Positions 31,787-39,825 of a stretch of DNA of 64,000 bases are shown piece after piece (positions within the stretch are counted from its first letter, which is position 1; every line of letters starts with the position of its first letter). The stretch is from assembly GCF_014640315.1 (NCBI RefSeq), contig NZ_BMGS01000002.1, forward strand, positions 221,313 through 285,312, written 5' to 3'. A program made the position numbers and the translations under genes. The notes beneath the pieces were generated by a model. The model did not search any database. It was not told the DNA's origin and was given only the letters and a program-made list of their open reading frames with translations. Origin of the DNA: Hymenobacter glacieicola. GTDB lineage: Bacteria; Bacteroidota; Bacteroidia; Cytophagales; Hymenobacteraceae.

Positions 31787-32116
31787 TTAATTATTGGCAG
31801 ACAGATTATTCTTCACCCGCGCCAAGTCCTCGGCCCGCTCAAACTGCACGAACGTATCCTTGCCCCGGCGGAATAGCTGGGTGGGAATGCCCCAGGCCAG
31901 CAGCAGACGTTGCACCAACAGGGGCATTGGCTTTGGAATCTGTTCGTTCTTCAGGTTCACCACCATCGTATAGTTCATGCCCTGTGCTTTCACCCAGGGC
32001 TTCATGGTCCCATGCGGCAGCGTGTGCAGCACCGACTGGCAGAAGCGCAAGGCTTCCTCGTAGGATATGCTCAGGCTCAGGTCAGGGAAGAAGAGGGGGG
32101 CGGGAGGTGTAGACAT
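31787..32116 (-). CDS. Small hypothetical protein at the prophage edge (109 aa)
   Basis: The ATG at 32116 is chosen because the longer frame back to 32302 has no coding character and overlaps the broken gene upstream. Product: a helix (SISYEEALRFCQSVLHTLPHG), then strands (NYTMVVNLKNEQI) and a C-terminal RGKDTFVQFERAEDLARVKNNL, a mixed alpha/beta layout. No family recognised. It precedes the zinc-ribbon gene on the same strand. Confidence 0.55.
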   Translation of the reverse strand: MSTPPAPLFFPDLSLSISYEEALRFCQSVLHTLPHGTMKPWVKAQGMNYTMVVNLKNEQIPKPMPLLVQRLLLAWGIPTQLFRRGKDTFVQFERAEDLARVKNNLSANN

Positions 32117-32153
32117 CCGCACAATATAATTACGCCAGAGTCTTGATATTAAT

Positions 32154-32327
32154 CTAAGCCGGCTCCCAGAACTTGAGCAGTTGAGCCAGCGTCTGGTAAG
32201 GGTGTTCACTCTGGCCATGTATCCGGATCCAGTATTGATTCTGGTGCAGGGCAATGAGCACTGTGTAGACCTAACCTTGTTCAAACTCGGCGTAAGACTC
32301 ACCGATGTAGCGTAGTTTTTCAGTTAT
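32154..32327 (-). pseudogene. Degraded small gene at the prophage boundary
   Basis: On the minus strand, a coherent reading runs from 32327 to a stop at 32154-32156 as a 57-residue protein: TEKLRYIGESYAEFEQG, then an in-frame TAG at 32271-32273, then VYTVLIALHQNQYWIRIHGQ and a Trp/Leu-rich end. The expected start codon is ATA (32325-32327) in place of ATG. Either codon 1 or the internal TAG would explain the loss of an open frame, and the sequence looks like a real protein rather than chance. Two independent lesions support a pseudogene. Translational read-through of TAG is a much weaker alternative. Confidence 0.45.
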
Positions 32328-32351
32328 GTTTTACCCATGTTTTACCCGACA

Positions 32352-32396
32352 TAAGCAAAAACCCCGTCAGAAACACTCTAACGGGGTTTTTGCTTA
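32352..32396 (-). terminator. Terminator of the CAU tRNA gene
   Basis: A perfect 16-bp inverted repeat TAAGCAAAAACCCCGT/ACGGGGTTTTTGCTTA (32352-32367 and 32381-32396). Read on the minus strand the tRNA ends at 32401 and this hairpin with a T-rich descending arm follows within 10 bases. Confidence 0.8.
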
Positions 32397-32400
32397 ATAT

Positions 32401-32477
32401 TGGTGGGCCCAACTGGAATCGAACCAGTGACCTGCTGATTATGAGTCAGCTGCTCTAACCGATTGAGCTATAGGCCC
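32401..32477 (-). tRNA. tRNA with CAU anticodon (Met elongator or Ile2), likely attachment site
   Basis: Reverse-strand cloverleaf with acceptor GGGCCTA, D stem GCTC/GAGC, anticodon loop CTCATAA (anticodon CAT in DNA), TTCGATT loop and an encoded CCA at the 3' end (32401-32403). Identity between methionine and lysidine-modified isoleucine-2 cannot be decided from the sequence. The 3' end faces the prophage, which fits integration at a tRNA gene. Confidence 0.93.
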
Positions 32478-32517
32478 GATGCGTAACCGGCCGCAGTGGC
32501 GGTTGGTATCAGCAGCA

Positions 32518-32549
32518 CAAACTTCGACTTTTGTCGGCAGATTTGCAAA
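32518..32549 (-). promoter_or_regulatory. Probable Bacteroidota promoter of the CAU tRNA gene
   Basis: On the minus strand: TTTG (32549-32546), 20 bases, then GAAGTTTG (32525-32518), one mismatch from the TAnnTTTG -7 element. Spacing matches the promoter of the other tRNA here. It lies 41 bases upstream of the tRNA. Confidence 0.6.
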
Positions 32550-32632
32550 GGCCGCAAGCCGTGCCAGTTTCTGGAACCGGCACACTGGGCGCCTGGGCCT
32601 AGCACGGAAGCTACACTCTCACTACTACCCTG

Positions 32633-33292
32633 ATGGCACAAAAGCCGAACCTGCTCTTCGATTTTGGGGGCGTTATTATCAACATTGACTACGAGCTGAC
32701 GCGGGCTGCCATGCGCCAGTACGGCAGCACCATTGAGTTTACCCAGGCTGCGCAGGCTGAATTGTTTGACCTAATGGAAACCGGCCACCTCACGCCCCAG
32801 GAGTTCCGGGAGGGGCTGCGCCGCCACTACCAGCTGACGGCCACCGACGCCGAGCTGGACGCGGCCTGGAACGCCATGCTGCTGGATGTACCGGCCGAGC
32901 GGTTGGCGCTCATTGCCGAGCTTCGGGCCCAGGGCCATCAAACGGCGCTGCTGTCTAATACCAACCACATCCACATTGAGGAGATAAATCGTCGGCTGAA
33001 GGAGCAGTACGGCTTCGAGCACGGCATTGCCGATTGCCTCGACCGAGTATTTTACTCCCAGGAAGTGGGCTGGCGCAAGCCTGGCGAAGAAATTTTCCGG
33101 CACGCCCTGCGGGAGATGAACTGGAAGGCGGAGGAAACGTTGTTTATTGAAGACAGCCCACAGCACATTGAAACGGCCCGCCGGCTGGGGCTCCGTACCT
33201 TATTCCTGACTCCGCCGCTCACGCTGCAAGACGCATTGCCCGCTGCCCTTCGTGCCTTTCCCCGAGAATACTCCGCCCCTACCCCTGCCTGA
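32633..33292 (+). CDS. HAD-family hydrolase (phosphatase-like)
   Basis: A haloacid-dehalogenase subfamily IA hydrolase with all four motifs: LLFDFGGV (nucleophile Asp10), ALLSNTNH, RKPGEEIF (Lys) and FIEDSPQHIETA (acidic pair). The 219-residue length and cap segment (TAAMRQYGSTIEF...) fit phosphatases of sugar phosphates or of small phosphoesters; the substrate is not readable. It overlaps the next gene by 41 bases, so they are probably co-transcribed. First host gene beyond the prophage attachment tRNA. Confidence 0.9.
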   Translation: MAQKPNLLFDFGGVIINIDYELTRAAMRQYGSTIEFTQAAQAELFDLMETGHLTPQEFREGLRRHYQLTATDAELDAAWNAMLLDVPAERLALIAELRAQGHQTALLSNTNHIHIEEINRRLKEQYGFEHGIADCLDRVFYSQEVGWRKPGEEIFRHALREMNWKAEETLFIEDSPQHIETARRLGLRTLFLTPPLTLQDALPAALRAFPREYSAPTPA

Positions 33293-34505
33293 CCTGCCGG
33301 CCTCATTTACGTATGCCGACCGGGCGCTGGCCGCCCGCCAGGCCCAAGAAGCCTTTACGCGCTACGAGCAGCCTGGTCTGCCGCGTTGGTGGCGCTACGG
33401 GTTGCACCTGCTGCTATTTCTGGTTACGTTGCTGACGACTACGCTGGCGGGCTTTTCCCTGCGGGCCGGTGCCCTCGATTATGTTCACCTGGAGCTACTT
33501 TGGCGGCTGCCGGTGGCGCAATGGTCCCGGTTTCTGGAGCCTGGCCTGTGGTTTTCGGTGCCGTTTCTGGGGGTACTGACGGTGCACGAGTTTGGCCACT
33601 ACTTTGCGGCCCGCTACTACCGCATCCGGGCTACGCTGCCGTACTTTATTCCCTTCCCCCTGGGCATCGGCACGTTTGGCGCGGTCATCCGCATCAAGGA
33701 CCGGATTTTTTCCCGGCGGGAGTTTTTCGACGTGGGCTTAGCCGGTCCGTTGGCGGGTTTTGTGGTAGCCGTGGGCGTGTTGGTCTATGGCCTCACGCAT
33801 TTGCCCCCGCTCGACTACCTGTACGGCATTTATCCGGAGTACCGCTTCTACGGGGCCGAGTACGCGCGCTACGTGTACCAGCCGGGCCAGTCGCCAAGTG
33901 TGGTACTGGCCCAGCCCCTGCTGCTCCAAGGCATGGCGGCGCTGCTAGCTGACCCAGCCCGGATGCCCCACGCCAATGAGCTGATGCACTACCCCCTGCT
34001 GGTGGCCGGGGTGCTGGCCCTGTTCTTTACGGCCCTGAATCTGCTACCCATCGGCCAGCTGGATGGCGGCCATATTGTGTACGGCTTGCTGGGGCCGCAG
34101 CGGGCAGCGCGGGTGTCGGTTTTGCTGTTCGTGGGCTTTATTTTTTACGCCGGGCTGGGCTTGTTTTCGCTTCGCTCCGACACGAATACCTGGTTGTACT
34201 GGGCCGGGCCGTACGGGTTTTATCTGTTTCTGGTGTTTCGGCGCACTGTGCCAACCGTTCGGCGCGCACTGCTGCTCGGGGCCGGCGTGTGGCTGGGGCA
34301 AATTGCCCTGGCCTCCGCCTTTCCTACCCTGGAGGGCAACCCCGGCTGGCTGGTATTTGGCCTGATGCTGGCCCGGCTGACTGGTATTTTTCACCCGCCG
34401 GCTCCGGATGAGCGGCCGCTTTCGGCGGGCCGCAAGGTGCTGGGCTGGCTGATGCTGGTTATTTTTGTGCTGTGCTTTGCACCCTCCCCTATTCTTGTCC
34501 GCTGA
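33252..34505 (+). CDS. M50-family site-2 protease-like metallopeptidase
   Basis: An intramembrane zinc protease. HEFGH at residues 112-116 provides the two His and the catalytic Glu; the third ligand is in LLPIGQLDGGH. Several hydrophobic helices surround them, and the PFPLGIGTFGAVI stretch next to the active site is the usual lumen loop of this group. GTG start at 33252 because no in-frame ATG lies closer to the conserved region; it overlaps the HAD gene. No PDZ domain is seen. The substrate is unknown. Confidence 0.88.
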   Translation: MPFPENTPPLPLPDLPASFTYADRALAARQAQEAFTRYEQPGLPRWWRYGLHLLLFLVTLLTTTLAGFSLRAGALDYVHLELLWRLPVAQWSRFLEPGLWFSVPFLGVLTVHEFGHYFAARYYRIRATLPYFIPFPLGIGTFGAVIRIKDRIFSRREFFDVGLAGPLAGFVVAVGVLVYGLTHLPPLDYLYGIYPEYRFYGAEYARYVYQPGQSPSVVLAQPLLLQGMAALLADPARMPHANELMHYPLLVAGVLALFFTALNLLPIGQLDGGHIVYGLLGPQRAARVSVLLFVGFIFYAGLGLFSLRSDTNTWLYWAGPYGFYLFLVFRRTVPTVRRALLLGAGVWLGQIALASAFPTLEGNPGWLVFGLMLARLTGIFHPPAPDERPLSAGRKVLGWLMLVIFVLCFAPSPILVR

Positions 34506-34548
34506 AGCGCCCCGCGGAGTGGCGGCTTGGCCGGCTCCAACCTTCCGA

Positions 34549-35199
34549 ATGACAGTACCCCAGTTTTCTCAGTCTCACGTATGGCGAGGCTCTACTTTGC
34601 TGCTTATGCGCCAGCATGGGCTTTACATAAGCCAGCGCAACCGGCGCGGAGTAGCCTGGCTGGAAACCGAAATTCCCTACGAGGAGCTGCTACCCGTAGG
34701 CCTTGAATACGCCGCGCCTACGCCGTTGCGCCTCCCCCCCGTGGGCACGTGGGTAGTTCTGTGGTTGCTGGTGCAGGTAGTACACCAAGCTCTGAAAAAT
34801 CAGGCAGGTATTTCGTCCGAGTTCTGGGTAGCGGGTCTAGGCTTTCTCGTTGGTTTAGGAGCGGTGTACGTGGTACGCCGTCACCTGAGCCACTCCGTTA
34901 CGCTGGGCACTAACCGCATCCGCATTACTCTGCGCGACCAACACAGCCAACGGGCCGCCCTGGAAGCCTTCACCAACGAGCTTCGCCAGCGGGCCCACAG
35001 CTACCTGCGCGACGAATACGCCCAAATCAACCCCCTGGGCCCCATTGAGCTACAGCTTCACCGCCTCAACTGGCTGCACCAACTTAAGGTGCTGTCCTCG
35101 GCCGAGCGCCAGGTCCTCCGCACCCGCCTCACCGGGCGCCTTTCCCTCGACCCGCTCACCCTTATGGGCCAGGAGCTGGAAACGCCTTATGTGAATTAG
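34549..35199 (+). CDS. Membrane protein of unknown function (216 aa)
   Basis: The ATG at 34549 follows an upstream region without coding signs. Two hydrophobic segments (VGTWVVLWLLVQVVHQAL and FWVAGLGFLVGLGAVYVV) sit between an N-terminal domain and a C-terminal charged region. The N-terminal part (LMRQHGLYISQRNRRGVAWLETEIPYEELLPVGLEY) resembles a bPH-like module found in membrane proteins, but I am not sure. It lies just 43 bases after the protease gene and is followed by a long terminator hairpin. Confidence 0.65.
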   Translation: MTVPQFSQSHVWRGSTLLLMRQHGLYISQRNRRGVAWLETEIPYEELLPVGLEYAAPTPLRLPPVGTWVVLWLLVQVVHQALKNQAGISSEFWVAGLGFLVGLGAVYVVRRHLSHSVTLGTNRIRITLRDQHSQRAALEAFTNELRQRAHSYLRDEYAQINPLGPIELQLHRLNWLHQLKVLSSAERQVLRTRLTGRLSLDPLTLMGQELETPYVN

Positions 35200-35200
35200 T

Positions 35201-35301
35201 GGTGAGATAGTGAGATGGTGAAATGGTGAGTTGTTGTTCTAGCGGCGCGAATTGCAACGACAGAACAACAACTCACCATTTCACCATCTCACTATTTCAC
35301 C
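35201..35301. terminator. Very long hairpin between convergent genes
   Basis: A 40-bp inverted repeat (35201-35240 and 35262-35301) with a single mismatch and 21-base loop. The arms are built from GTGAGATGGTGAAATGGTGAG-like short direct repeats, the last bases before the convergent pgk stop. It ends just before 35312. Probably acts as a bidirectional terminator or mRNA 3' stabiliser. Confidence 0.6.
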
Positions 35302-35311
35302 ACCTCACCAC

Positions 35312-36496
35312 TTACCCCAGCGCCGTAACGCCGGGCAGCTCCTTGCCTTCCATGTACTCCAGCAGAGCACCGCCGCCGGTGCTGATGTAGGAAACCTGCT
35401 CCGAGAAGCCGAGTTGGTTTACTGCCGCGGCCGAGTCGCCGCCGCCGATGAGGCTGAAGGCGCCGGCTTGGGTAGCGTCGGCAATGGCCTGGGCTACGGT
35501 TTCGGTGCCTTTGGCGAAGCTGCTCATTTCGAACACGCCCATGGGGCCATTCCACAGAATAGTTTTCGACTGGCGCACAATGTCGCTGAACGCTTTAATG
35601 GAGTCCGGGCCGAGGTCGAGGCCCAGCCAGCCATCCGGAATCTGGTTGTTCTGGGCCACTTTAGTTTCGGCGTCGTTGGCGAATTTATCGGCAATCACGC
35701 TGTCGGTGGGCAGCACCAGGTTGACACCTTTGGCTTTGGCCTTCTCGATTAGCTCCAGGGCCAGGTCCATCTTGTCGGCTTCCAGCAGGGAATTGCCGAT
35801 TTGGCCACCCTGGGCCTTAGCGAAGGTGTAGGCCATGCCGCCCCCAATGAGCAGGTTATCGACCTTGTCGAGCAGCTTCTCGATGATGAGGATTTTGTCG
35901 GAAATTTTGGCGCCGCCCATGATGGCGGTGAAGGGTCGCTCGGCCTGTTCCAGCACCTTCTTGGCGTTGTCCAGCTCACCCTGCAACAAATAACCGCCTA
36001 CCCGGTCTTCGGGCGCAAAGCTATCGGCAATAACAGCGGTGGAAGCGTGCTTGCGGTGCGCGGCCCCGAAGGCGTCGTTCACGTACACCTGGCCGAGCTT
36101 GGCCAGCTTGGCGGCAAACTCCGCGTTACCTTTTTCTTCTTCGCCGTAGAAGCGCACGTTTTCTACCAGCAGGATCTGGCCGGGCTGCAGGGCTTGGGCC
36201 TGGGCTTCGGCCTGCAACGCATCTTCGGCAAACTGCACCTGCTGGCCGTACTCTTGGCCCAGGCGGGCGACAATATGCTTCAGGGAGTATTTTTCTTCTG
36301 GTCCGCCCTTGGGCCGGCCCAGGTGCGAGAGCAGCACCACGGAGCCACCATCCTGCAGGATTTTCTTGATGGTAGGAGTAGCGGCCCGGATGCGGGTGTC
36401 ATCGGTAATGGCGAAGCTCTTATCCAGCGGCACGTTGAAGTCCACGCGCACCACGGCACGCTTGCCGGCGAAGTTGTACTGATCGAGGGTTTTCAT
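35312..36496 (-). CDS. pgk: Phosphoglycerate kinase
   Basis: Glycolytic enzyme that makes ATP from 1,3-bisphosphoglycerate and ADP in the cytosol. The N-terminal domain has [10 protein letters not shown] and [10 protein letters not shown] (substrate loops), the middle [11 protein letters not shown], and the C-terminal nucleotide domain [19 protein letters not shown] and [11 protein letters not shown], all in family order. The 394-residue length is standard. ATG at 36496 follows the ribosome region; a longer frame to 36583 is not used. It is divergent from the ligase gene across an inverted repeat. Confidence 0.97.
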   Translation of the reverse strand: MKTLDQYNFAGKRAVVRVDFNVPLDKSFAITDDTRIRAATPTIKKILQDGGSVVLLSHLGRPKGGPEEKYSLKHIVARLGQEYGQQVQFAEDALQAEAQAQALQPGQILLVENVRFYGEEEKGNAEFAAKLAKLGQVYVNDAFGAAHRKHASTAVIADSFAPEDRVGGYLLQGELDNAKKVLEQAERPFTAIMGGAKISDKILIIEKLLDKVDNLLIGGGMAYTFAKAQGGQIGNSLLEADKMDLALELIEKAKAKGVNLVLPTDSVIADKFANDAETKVAQNNQIPDGWLGLDLGPDSIKAFSDIVRQSKTILWNGPMGVFEMSSFAKGTETVAQAIADATQAGAFSLIGGGDSAAAVNQLGFSEQVSYISTGGGALLEYMEGKELPGVTALG

Positions 36497-36590
36497 GGAA
36501 AAGGAAATGGGTTTGGCTGGGGCGAAGGTAAGATTTTGAGGGAATGAGGGGGCAAGGAGATGAGTCGATAAAATAATGAGCAAACAAATA

Positions 36591-36733
36591 GAACGTCATT
36601 CCGAGCGTAGCGAGGAATCTCGCGTGCTGACGCAGCAGATGGTTGACATATATATGGATGGGAAAGAATGAACGAAAGATTACGATTGCAATGTCAGCAC
36701 GCGAGATTCCTCGCTGCGCTCGGAATGACGTTC
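36591..36733. repeat. REP-like element: 41-bp inverted repeat between pgk and the ligase gene
   Basis: Arms 36591-36631 and 36693-36733 are reverse complements with one mismatch, separated by 61 bases. The core GTCATTCCGAGCG-AGCGAGGAATCTCGCGTGCTGAC is shared with the element at 39614-39712, so it is a dispersed family rather than a local palindrome. Confidence 0.85.
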
Positions 36734-36769
36734 CTTTGGGTTCCGTTCTTTCCTCACCTCCCGAAATAC

Positions 36770-36777
36770 TACCTTTG
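36770..36777 (+). promoter_or_regulatory. Probable -7 element of the ligase promoter
   Basis: TACCTTTG matches the Bacteroidota -7 consensus TAnnTTTG exactly. Only 9 bases separate it from the ATG at 36787, which would give an almost leaderless transcript. No good TTTG lies at the expected -33 distance. Confidence 0.45.
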
Positions 36778-36786
36778 CCCCTACGT

Positions 36787-39558
36787 ATGAAAATAGGCAT
36801 CTTCTTCGGCGGCCCGTCGCGTGAGCGGGAAATCAGCTTTGCGGGCGGCCGCACCGTGTACGATAACCTGGATAAGTCCTTGTTTGAGGCCGTTCCCGTG
36901 TTTGTGGACAGCCGCGGCAACTTCATTCAGCTCAACTGGGAGTATATCTATAAAGGCACCATCCGGGACTTTTACCCGCCCGTATCGGCGCTGCCGCGCA
37001 CGGAGCTGCCGGTGCAGATGTACTTTGAGAGCTTGGGCGAACTGAGCCTGGAGGAGCAGGACCGCATCATTGCTGAAGTGGGCCGCCGCATTCAGCCCCA
37101 GGAGCTGAGCAGCCTCATGGACTTTGCTTTCCTGGCCCTGCACGGACCGGCGGGCGAAGACGGCGCCATTCAGGGCTTGCTGGAGTGGTACGGCATTCCG
37201 TACTCGGGCTCCGGCATTCTGCCCTCGGCCTTCGGCATCGATAAGATTGCCCAGAAAAAGCTCCTGAAAGCCCTGAACCGCCCTACCCCCGACTTCCGCC
37301 TCATCACGGCTGAAGAGTGGGACGCCGCCGACGCGCAGGCTACCCTCGACTACCTAGTACGCGAGCTGGGCTTGCCGCTGGTGTTTAAGGCCCCGCGCCA
37401 GGGTAGCAGCATTGGCGTGAGCATTCTGCGCGAAGCCGACGTAGCGAAATTCGCCACGGCCGTGGAGCGCAGCCTGTTCCGCAAAACCGTAACGCGCCAG
37501 GAGTGGCAGGGCCTATCGGAGCAAAAGAAAACGGTGTGGCTGCAGCAGCTGGTGGATATCCGCGAGGGGATTGGCCTGCCGGTAGTGGTGGAGTTGCCCG
37601 TTAGCAGTTCTCAGCTGTCAGGTGCAAGCAACGACACCACTGCCAGCAGCTGGCAACTGGCAACTGATAACTCGCACCTGATTTATCAGCCCGAGCAACT
37701 CCTGAACACGCTAAACGAGCAGCTGCAAACCGCTGAAGCGGTACGCCTGACCAGCGTGGAAGGCGAAACGCAGGTGCTGGTAGAAAGCTTCGTGCAGGGC
37801 CGCGAGTTTTCGTGCATTGTGGTGGAAGACCCCACCGGGCAGCCCCTGGCCCTACCCCCCACGGAGATTGTGAAGGGCGAGGAAATGTTCGACTACCGCT
37901 CGAAATACCTGCCTGGCCTCTCGCGTAAAATCACCCCCATTGATCTGCCCGAAGCTGATATTCAGCGCATCCGCGAAGCCTGCGAGGAAATGTTCCGCAC
38001 CTTCGGTTTTCAGGTGTACGCCCGCCTCGACGGCTTCATTGGCGCCGACGGTAAGCTGTTCCTCAACGACCCGAATACGACCTCGGGTATGCTGCCGGCC
38101 TCGTTCTTTTTCCACCAGGCCGCTGAAATTGGGCTGAACCCCTCGCAGTTCCTGACTTACCTGATTCGGACCTCCCTGGCGGCGCGGCGCCGGGCCGGGC
38201 TGCGGCCCGTGAAGCTGGCCGGCCTGCTCACCCAACTGGATGCAGCCGTAGCGGCCCGAGCCTCGGAGGAGCGCACCCGCACCAAAGTGGCCGTGATTAT
38301 GGGCGGTTACTCCTCGGAGCGGCACATTTCGGTGGAAAGCGGCCGCAACATCTACGAGAAGCTCAGCTCCTCGGTGAAGTACGAGCCGGTGCCGGTGTTT
38401 CTGACGGGTAACAGCCAGGAGTTCCGCCTCTACGTGCTGCCCATCAACGTGATGCTCAAGGACAACGCCGACGACATTCGGGAGAAAGTGGAGCACATGG
38501 AGGCCGGCCACGGCCTGCACCCCATCCTGGAGCGGATTCGTCGTGAGGCGCAGGCTATTACCAGCACCTACGCCGGGCAGCCCACGGCCCAGCCCCGCCG
38601 CTTTTCCTTCGAGGAGCTGGCCCAGATGGTGGATGAGGTGTTTATTGCCCTGCACGGCCGCCCCGGTGAGGATGGCGCCCTGCAACGGGAGCTGGAAAAA
38701 TACGGCCTGCCCTACAACGGCTCGGGCGTGGAAAGCTCCAGCATTACCATCAATAAGTTCGAGACCAACCGCCGCCTGCGCGAAGCCGGCATGCGCGTGG
38801 CCGAACACCGCATGGCTAACCGCCTGGAGTGGGACGCTGACCACGAAGGCTTCTACCGCAGCCTGGAATCCCAATTCCCCTACCCCTTCATTGCCAAGCC
38901 CGCCGACGACGGCTGCTCTTCGGCCGTGAAGAAAATCAAGAACCGCCAGGAGCTGGAGGCCTTCACCCGCCTCATCTTCCGCGACCAGGAGGCGCTCAGC
39001 GAGGCCGAAGCTACTACCCTCAGCCTGGGCTTCAAGGAAGAATTCCCGCAGAAGGATGCTTTCCTGGTAGAAACCCTGATTGACCGCGACGGCGCTGCGC
39101 ACTTCCTGGAAGTAACCGGCGGCCTGCTCACCCACTGGACCGACAACGGCGAGCTGCAGATTGAAGTGTTTGAAGCCTCTGAGGCCCTGGCGACCGGCGA
39201 GGTGCTGAGCCTGGAGGAGAAATTCCTGGCCGGCGAAGGCCAGAACATCACCCCGGCCCGCTACGCCCCGGATTTGCAGGAGCGGCAGCGCGTGTCGGAG
39301 GAGGTGAAGAAGGAGTTGCGCCGGGTGGCCGAAATCCTGAATATTCAGGGGTACGCCCGCATCGACGCCTTCGTGCGGGTACGCCAGAACGGGGCCGTGG
39401 AGGTCATCATCATCGAGGTGAACTCCCTACCCGGGATGACGCCTGCCACCTGCATCTTCCACCAAACGGCCCTGGCCGGCTACACGCCCTACGACTTCAT
39501 CGACCAGATCCTGGAGTTCGGCAAAGTGCGGACACAGAAGGCCACTGCGCCGAAGTAA
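36787..39558 (+). CDS. ddl: Tandem-fused D-alanine-D-alanine ligase-like protein (923 aa)
   Basis: Two complete ATP-grasp D-Ala-D-Ala ligase-like units lie head to tail. Each half has its own start motif (FFGGPSREREIS and IMGGYSSERHIS), an ALHGxxGEDGA loop and the YxGSG loop. The second half ends with canonical metal ligands and loop IEVNSLPGMT. The first half has LNDPNTTSGM in the same place, with the first ligand changed from Glu to Asp. The second half has a changed ATP-loop (KPADDGCSSAV). Ligation of D-Ala for peptidoglycan precursors in the cytosol is the expected reaction. An S/T/Q-rich insert splits the first half near 37603-37680. The PASTA gene follows downstream. Confidence 0.85.
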   Translation: MKIGIFFGGPSREREISFAGGRTVYDNLDKSLFEAVPVFVDSRGNFIQLNWEYIYKGTIRDFYPPVSALPRTELPVQMYFESLGELSLEEQDRIIAEVGRRIQPQELSSLMDFAFLALHGPAGEDGAIQGLLEWYGIPYSGSGILPSAFGIDKIAQKKLLKALNRPTPDFRLITAEEWDAADAQATLDYLVRELGLPLVFKAPRQGSSIGVSILREADVAKFATAVERSLFRKTVTRQEWQGLSEQKKTVWLQQLVDIREGIGLPVVVELPVSSSQLSGASNDTTASSWQLATDNSHLIYQPEQLLNTLNEQLQTAEAVRLTSVEGETQVLVESFVQGREFSCIVVEDPTGQPLALPPTEIVKGEEMFDYRSKYLPGLSRKITPIDLPEADIQRIREACEEMFRTFGFQVYARLDGFIGADGKLFLNDPNTTSGMLPASFFFHQAAEIGLNPSQFLTYLIRTSLAARRRAGLRPVKLAGLLTQLDAAVAARASEERTRTKVAVIMGGYSSERHISVESGRNIYEKLSSSVKYEPVPVFLTGNSQEFRLYVLPINVMLKDNADDIREKVEHMEAGHGLHPILERIRREAQAITSTYAGQPTAQPRRFSFEELAQMVDEVFIALHGRPGEDGALQRELEKYGLPYNGSGVESSSITINKFETNRRLREAGMRVAEHRMANRLEWDADHEGFYRSLESQFPYPFIAKPADDGCSSAVKKIKNRQELEAFTRLIFRDQEALSEAEATTLSLGFKEEFPQKDAFLVETLIDRDGAAHFLEVTGGLLTHWTDNGELQIEVFEASEALATGEVLSLEEKFLAGEGQNITPARYAPDLQERQRVSEEVKKELRRVAEILNIQGYARIDAFVRVRQNGAVEVIIIEVNSLPGMTPATCIFHQTALAGYTPYDFIDQILEFGKVRTQKATAPK

Positions 39559-39568
39559 GTAAACCAAA

Positions 39569-39602
39569 CCGTCATTCCGAGCGGAGCGAGGAGCTTGGAA
39601 TG
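39569..39602 (+). repeat. Single-arm REP-like sequence
   Basis: A lone copy of the GTCATTCCGAGCGGAGCGAGGA core found in the nearby palindromes, truncated after about 23 bases and followed by an unrelated short stretch. It lies 10 bases past the ligase stop. Confidence 0.6.
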
Positions 39603-39613
39603 CCCTAGCTAAC

Positions 39614-39712
39614 ACCGTCATTCCGAGCCCCGCGAGGAATCTCGCGTGCTGACGTCTGATTACCACTACAACGTCAGCACGCGAGATTCCTCGCGGGGCT
39701 CGGAATGACGGT
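39614..39712. repeat. REP-like element: perfect 42-bp inverted repeat
   Basis: Arms 39614-39655 and 39671-39712 are perfect reverse complements with a 15-base loop. They share the GTCATTCCGAG...CGAGGAATCTCGCGTGCTGACG core with 36591-36733. It lies between the ligase and PASTA genes. Confidence 0.9.
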
Positions 39713-39825
39713 CTGGTTAAAATGCCTACCCTTCTTCGCCCTAGCTTTCTAATTCCTAGTTTTGTCTGCTAGCGTATAGTGCCTGTATTCTAGCTACCAG
39801 CCTCCTGACTTCTAACTTCTCCCTG

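Larger units (their letters stand above)
1..32400. mobile_element. Prophage, right part (temperate tailed phage)
   Basis: The region carries a nearly complete late gene set: small and large terminase, ClpP-like head protease, major capsid protein, portal, probable tail tube, tape measure, tail fibres and an endolysin. Genes are tightly packed, with ATGA or TGATG overlaps and mostly on the plus strand. The left end, repressor and integrase lie outside the window. The right boundary is placed at the 3' end of a tRNA gene (32401), because everything to its right is ordinary host metabolism and tRNA 3' ends are common attachment sites. The exact junction cannot be fixed without the left-hand copy of the attachment core. 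It could lie anywhere between about 32120 and 32410. Confidence 0.93.

Noticed and set aside
31200..32400. Integrase or recombinase near the right prophage end
   Set aside because: No tyrosine or serine recombinase motif in any frame; the gene presumably lies at the other end outside the window.
37852..39135. Long minus-strand open frame opposite the D-Ala-D-Ala ligase
   Set aside because: Shadow of a strongly conserved gene; composition (His, Gly, Val rich) is that of antisense frames.
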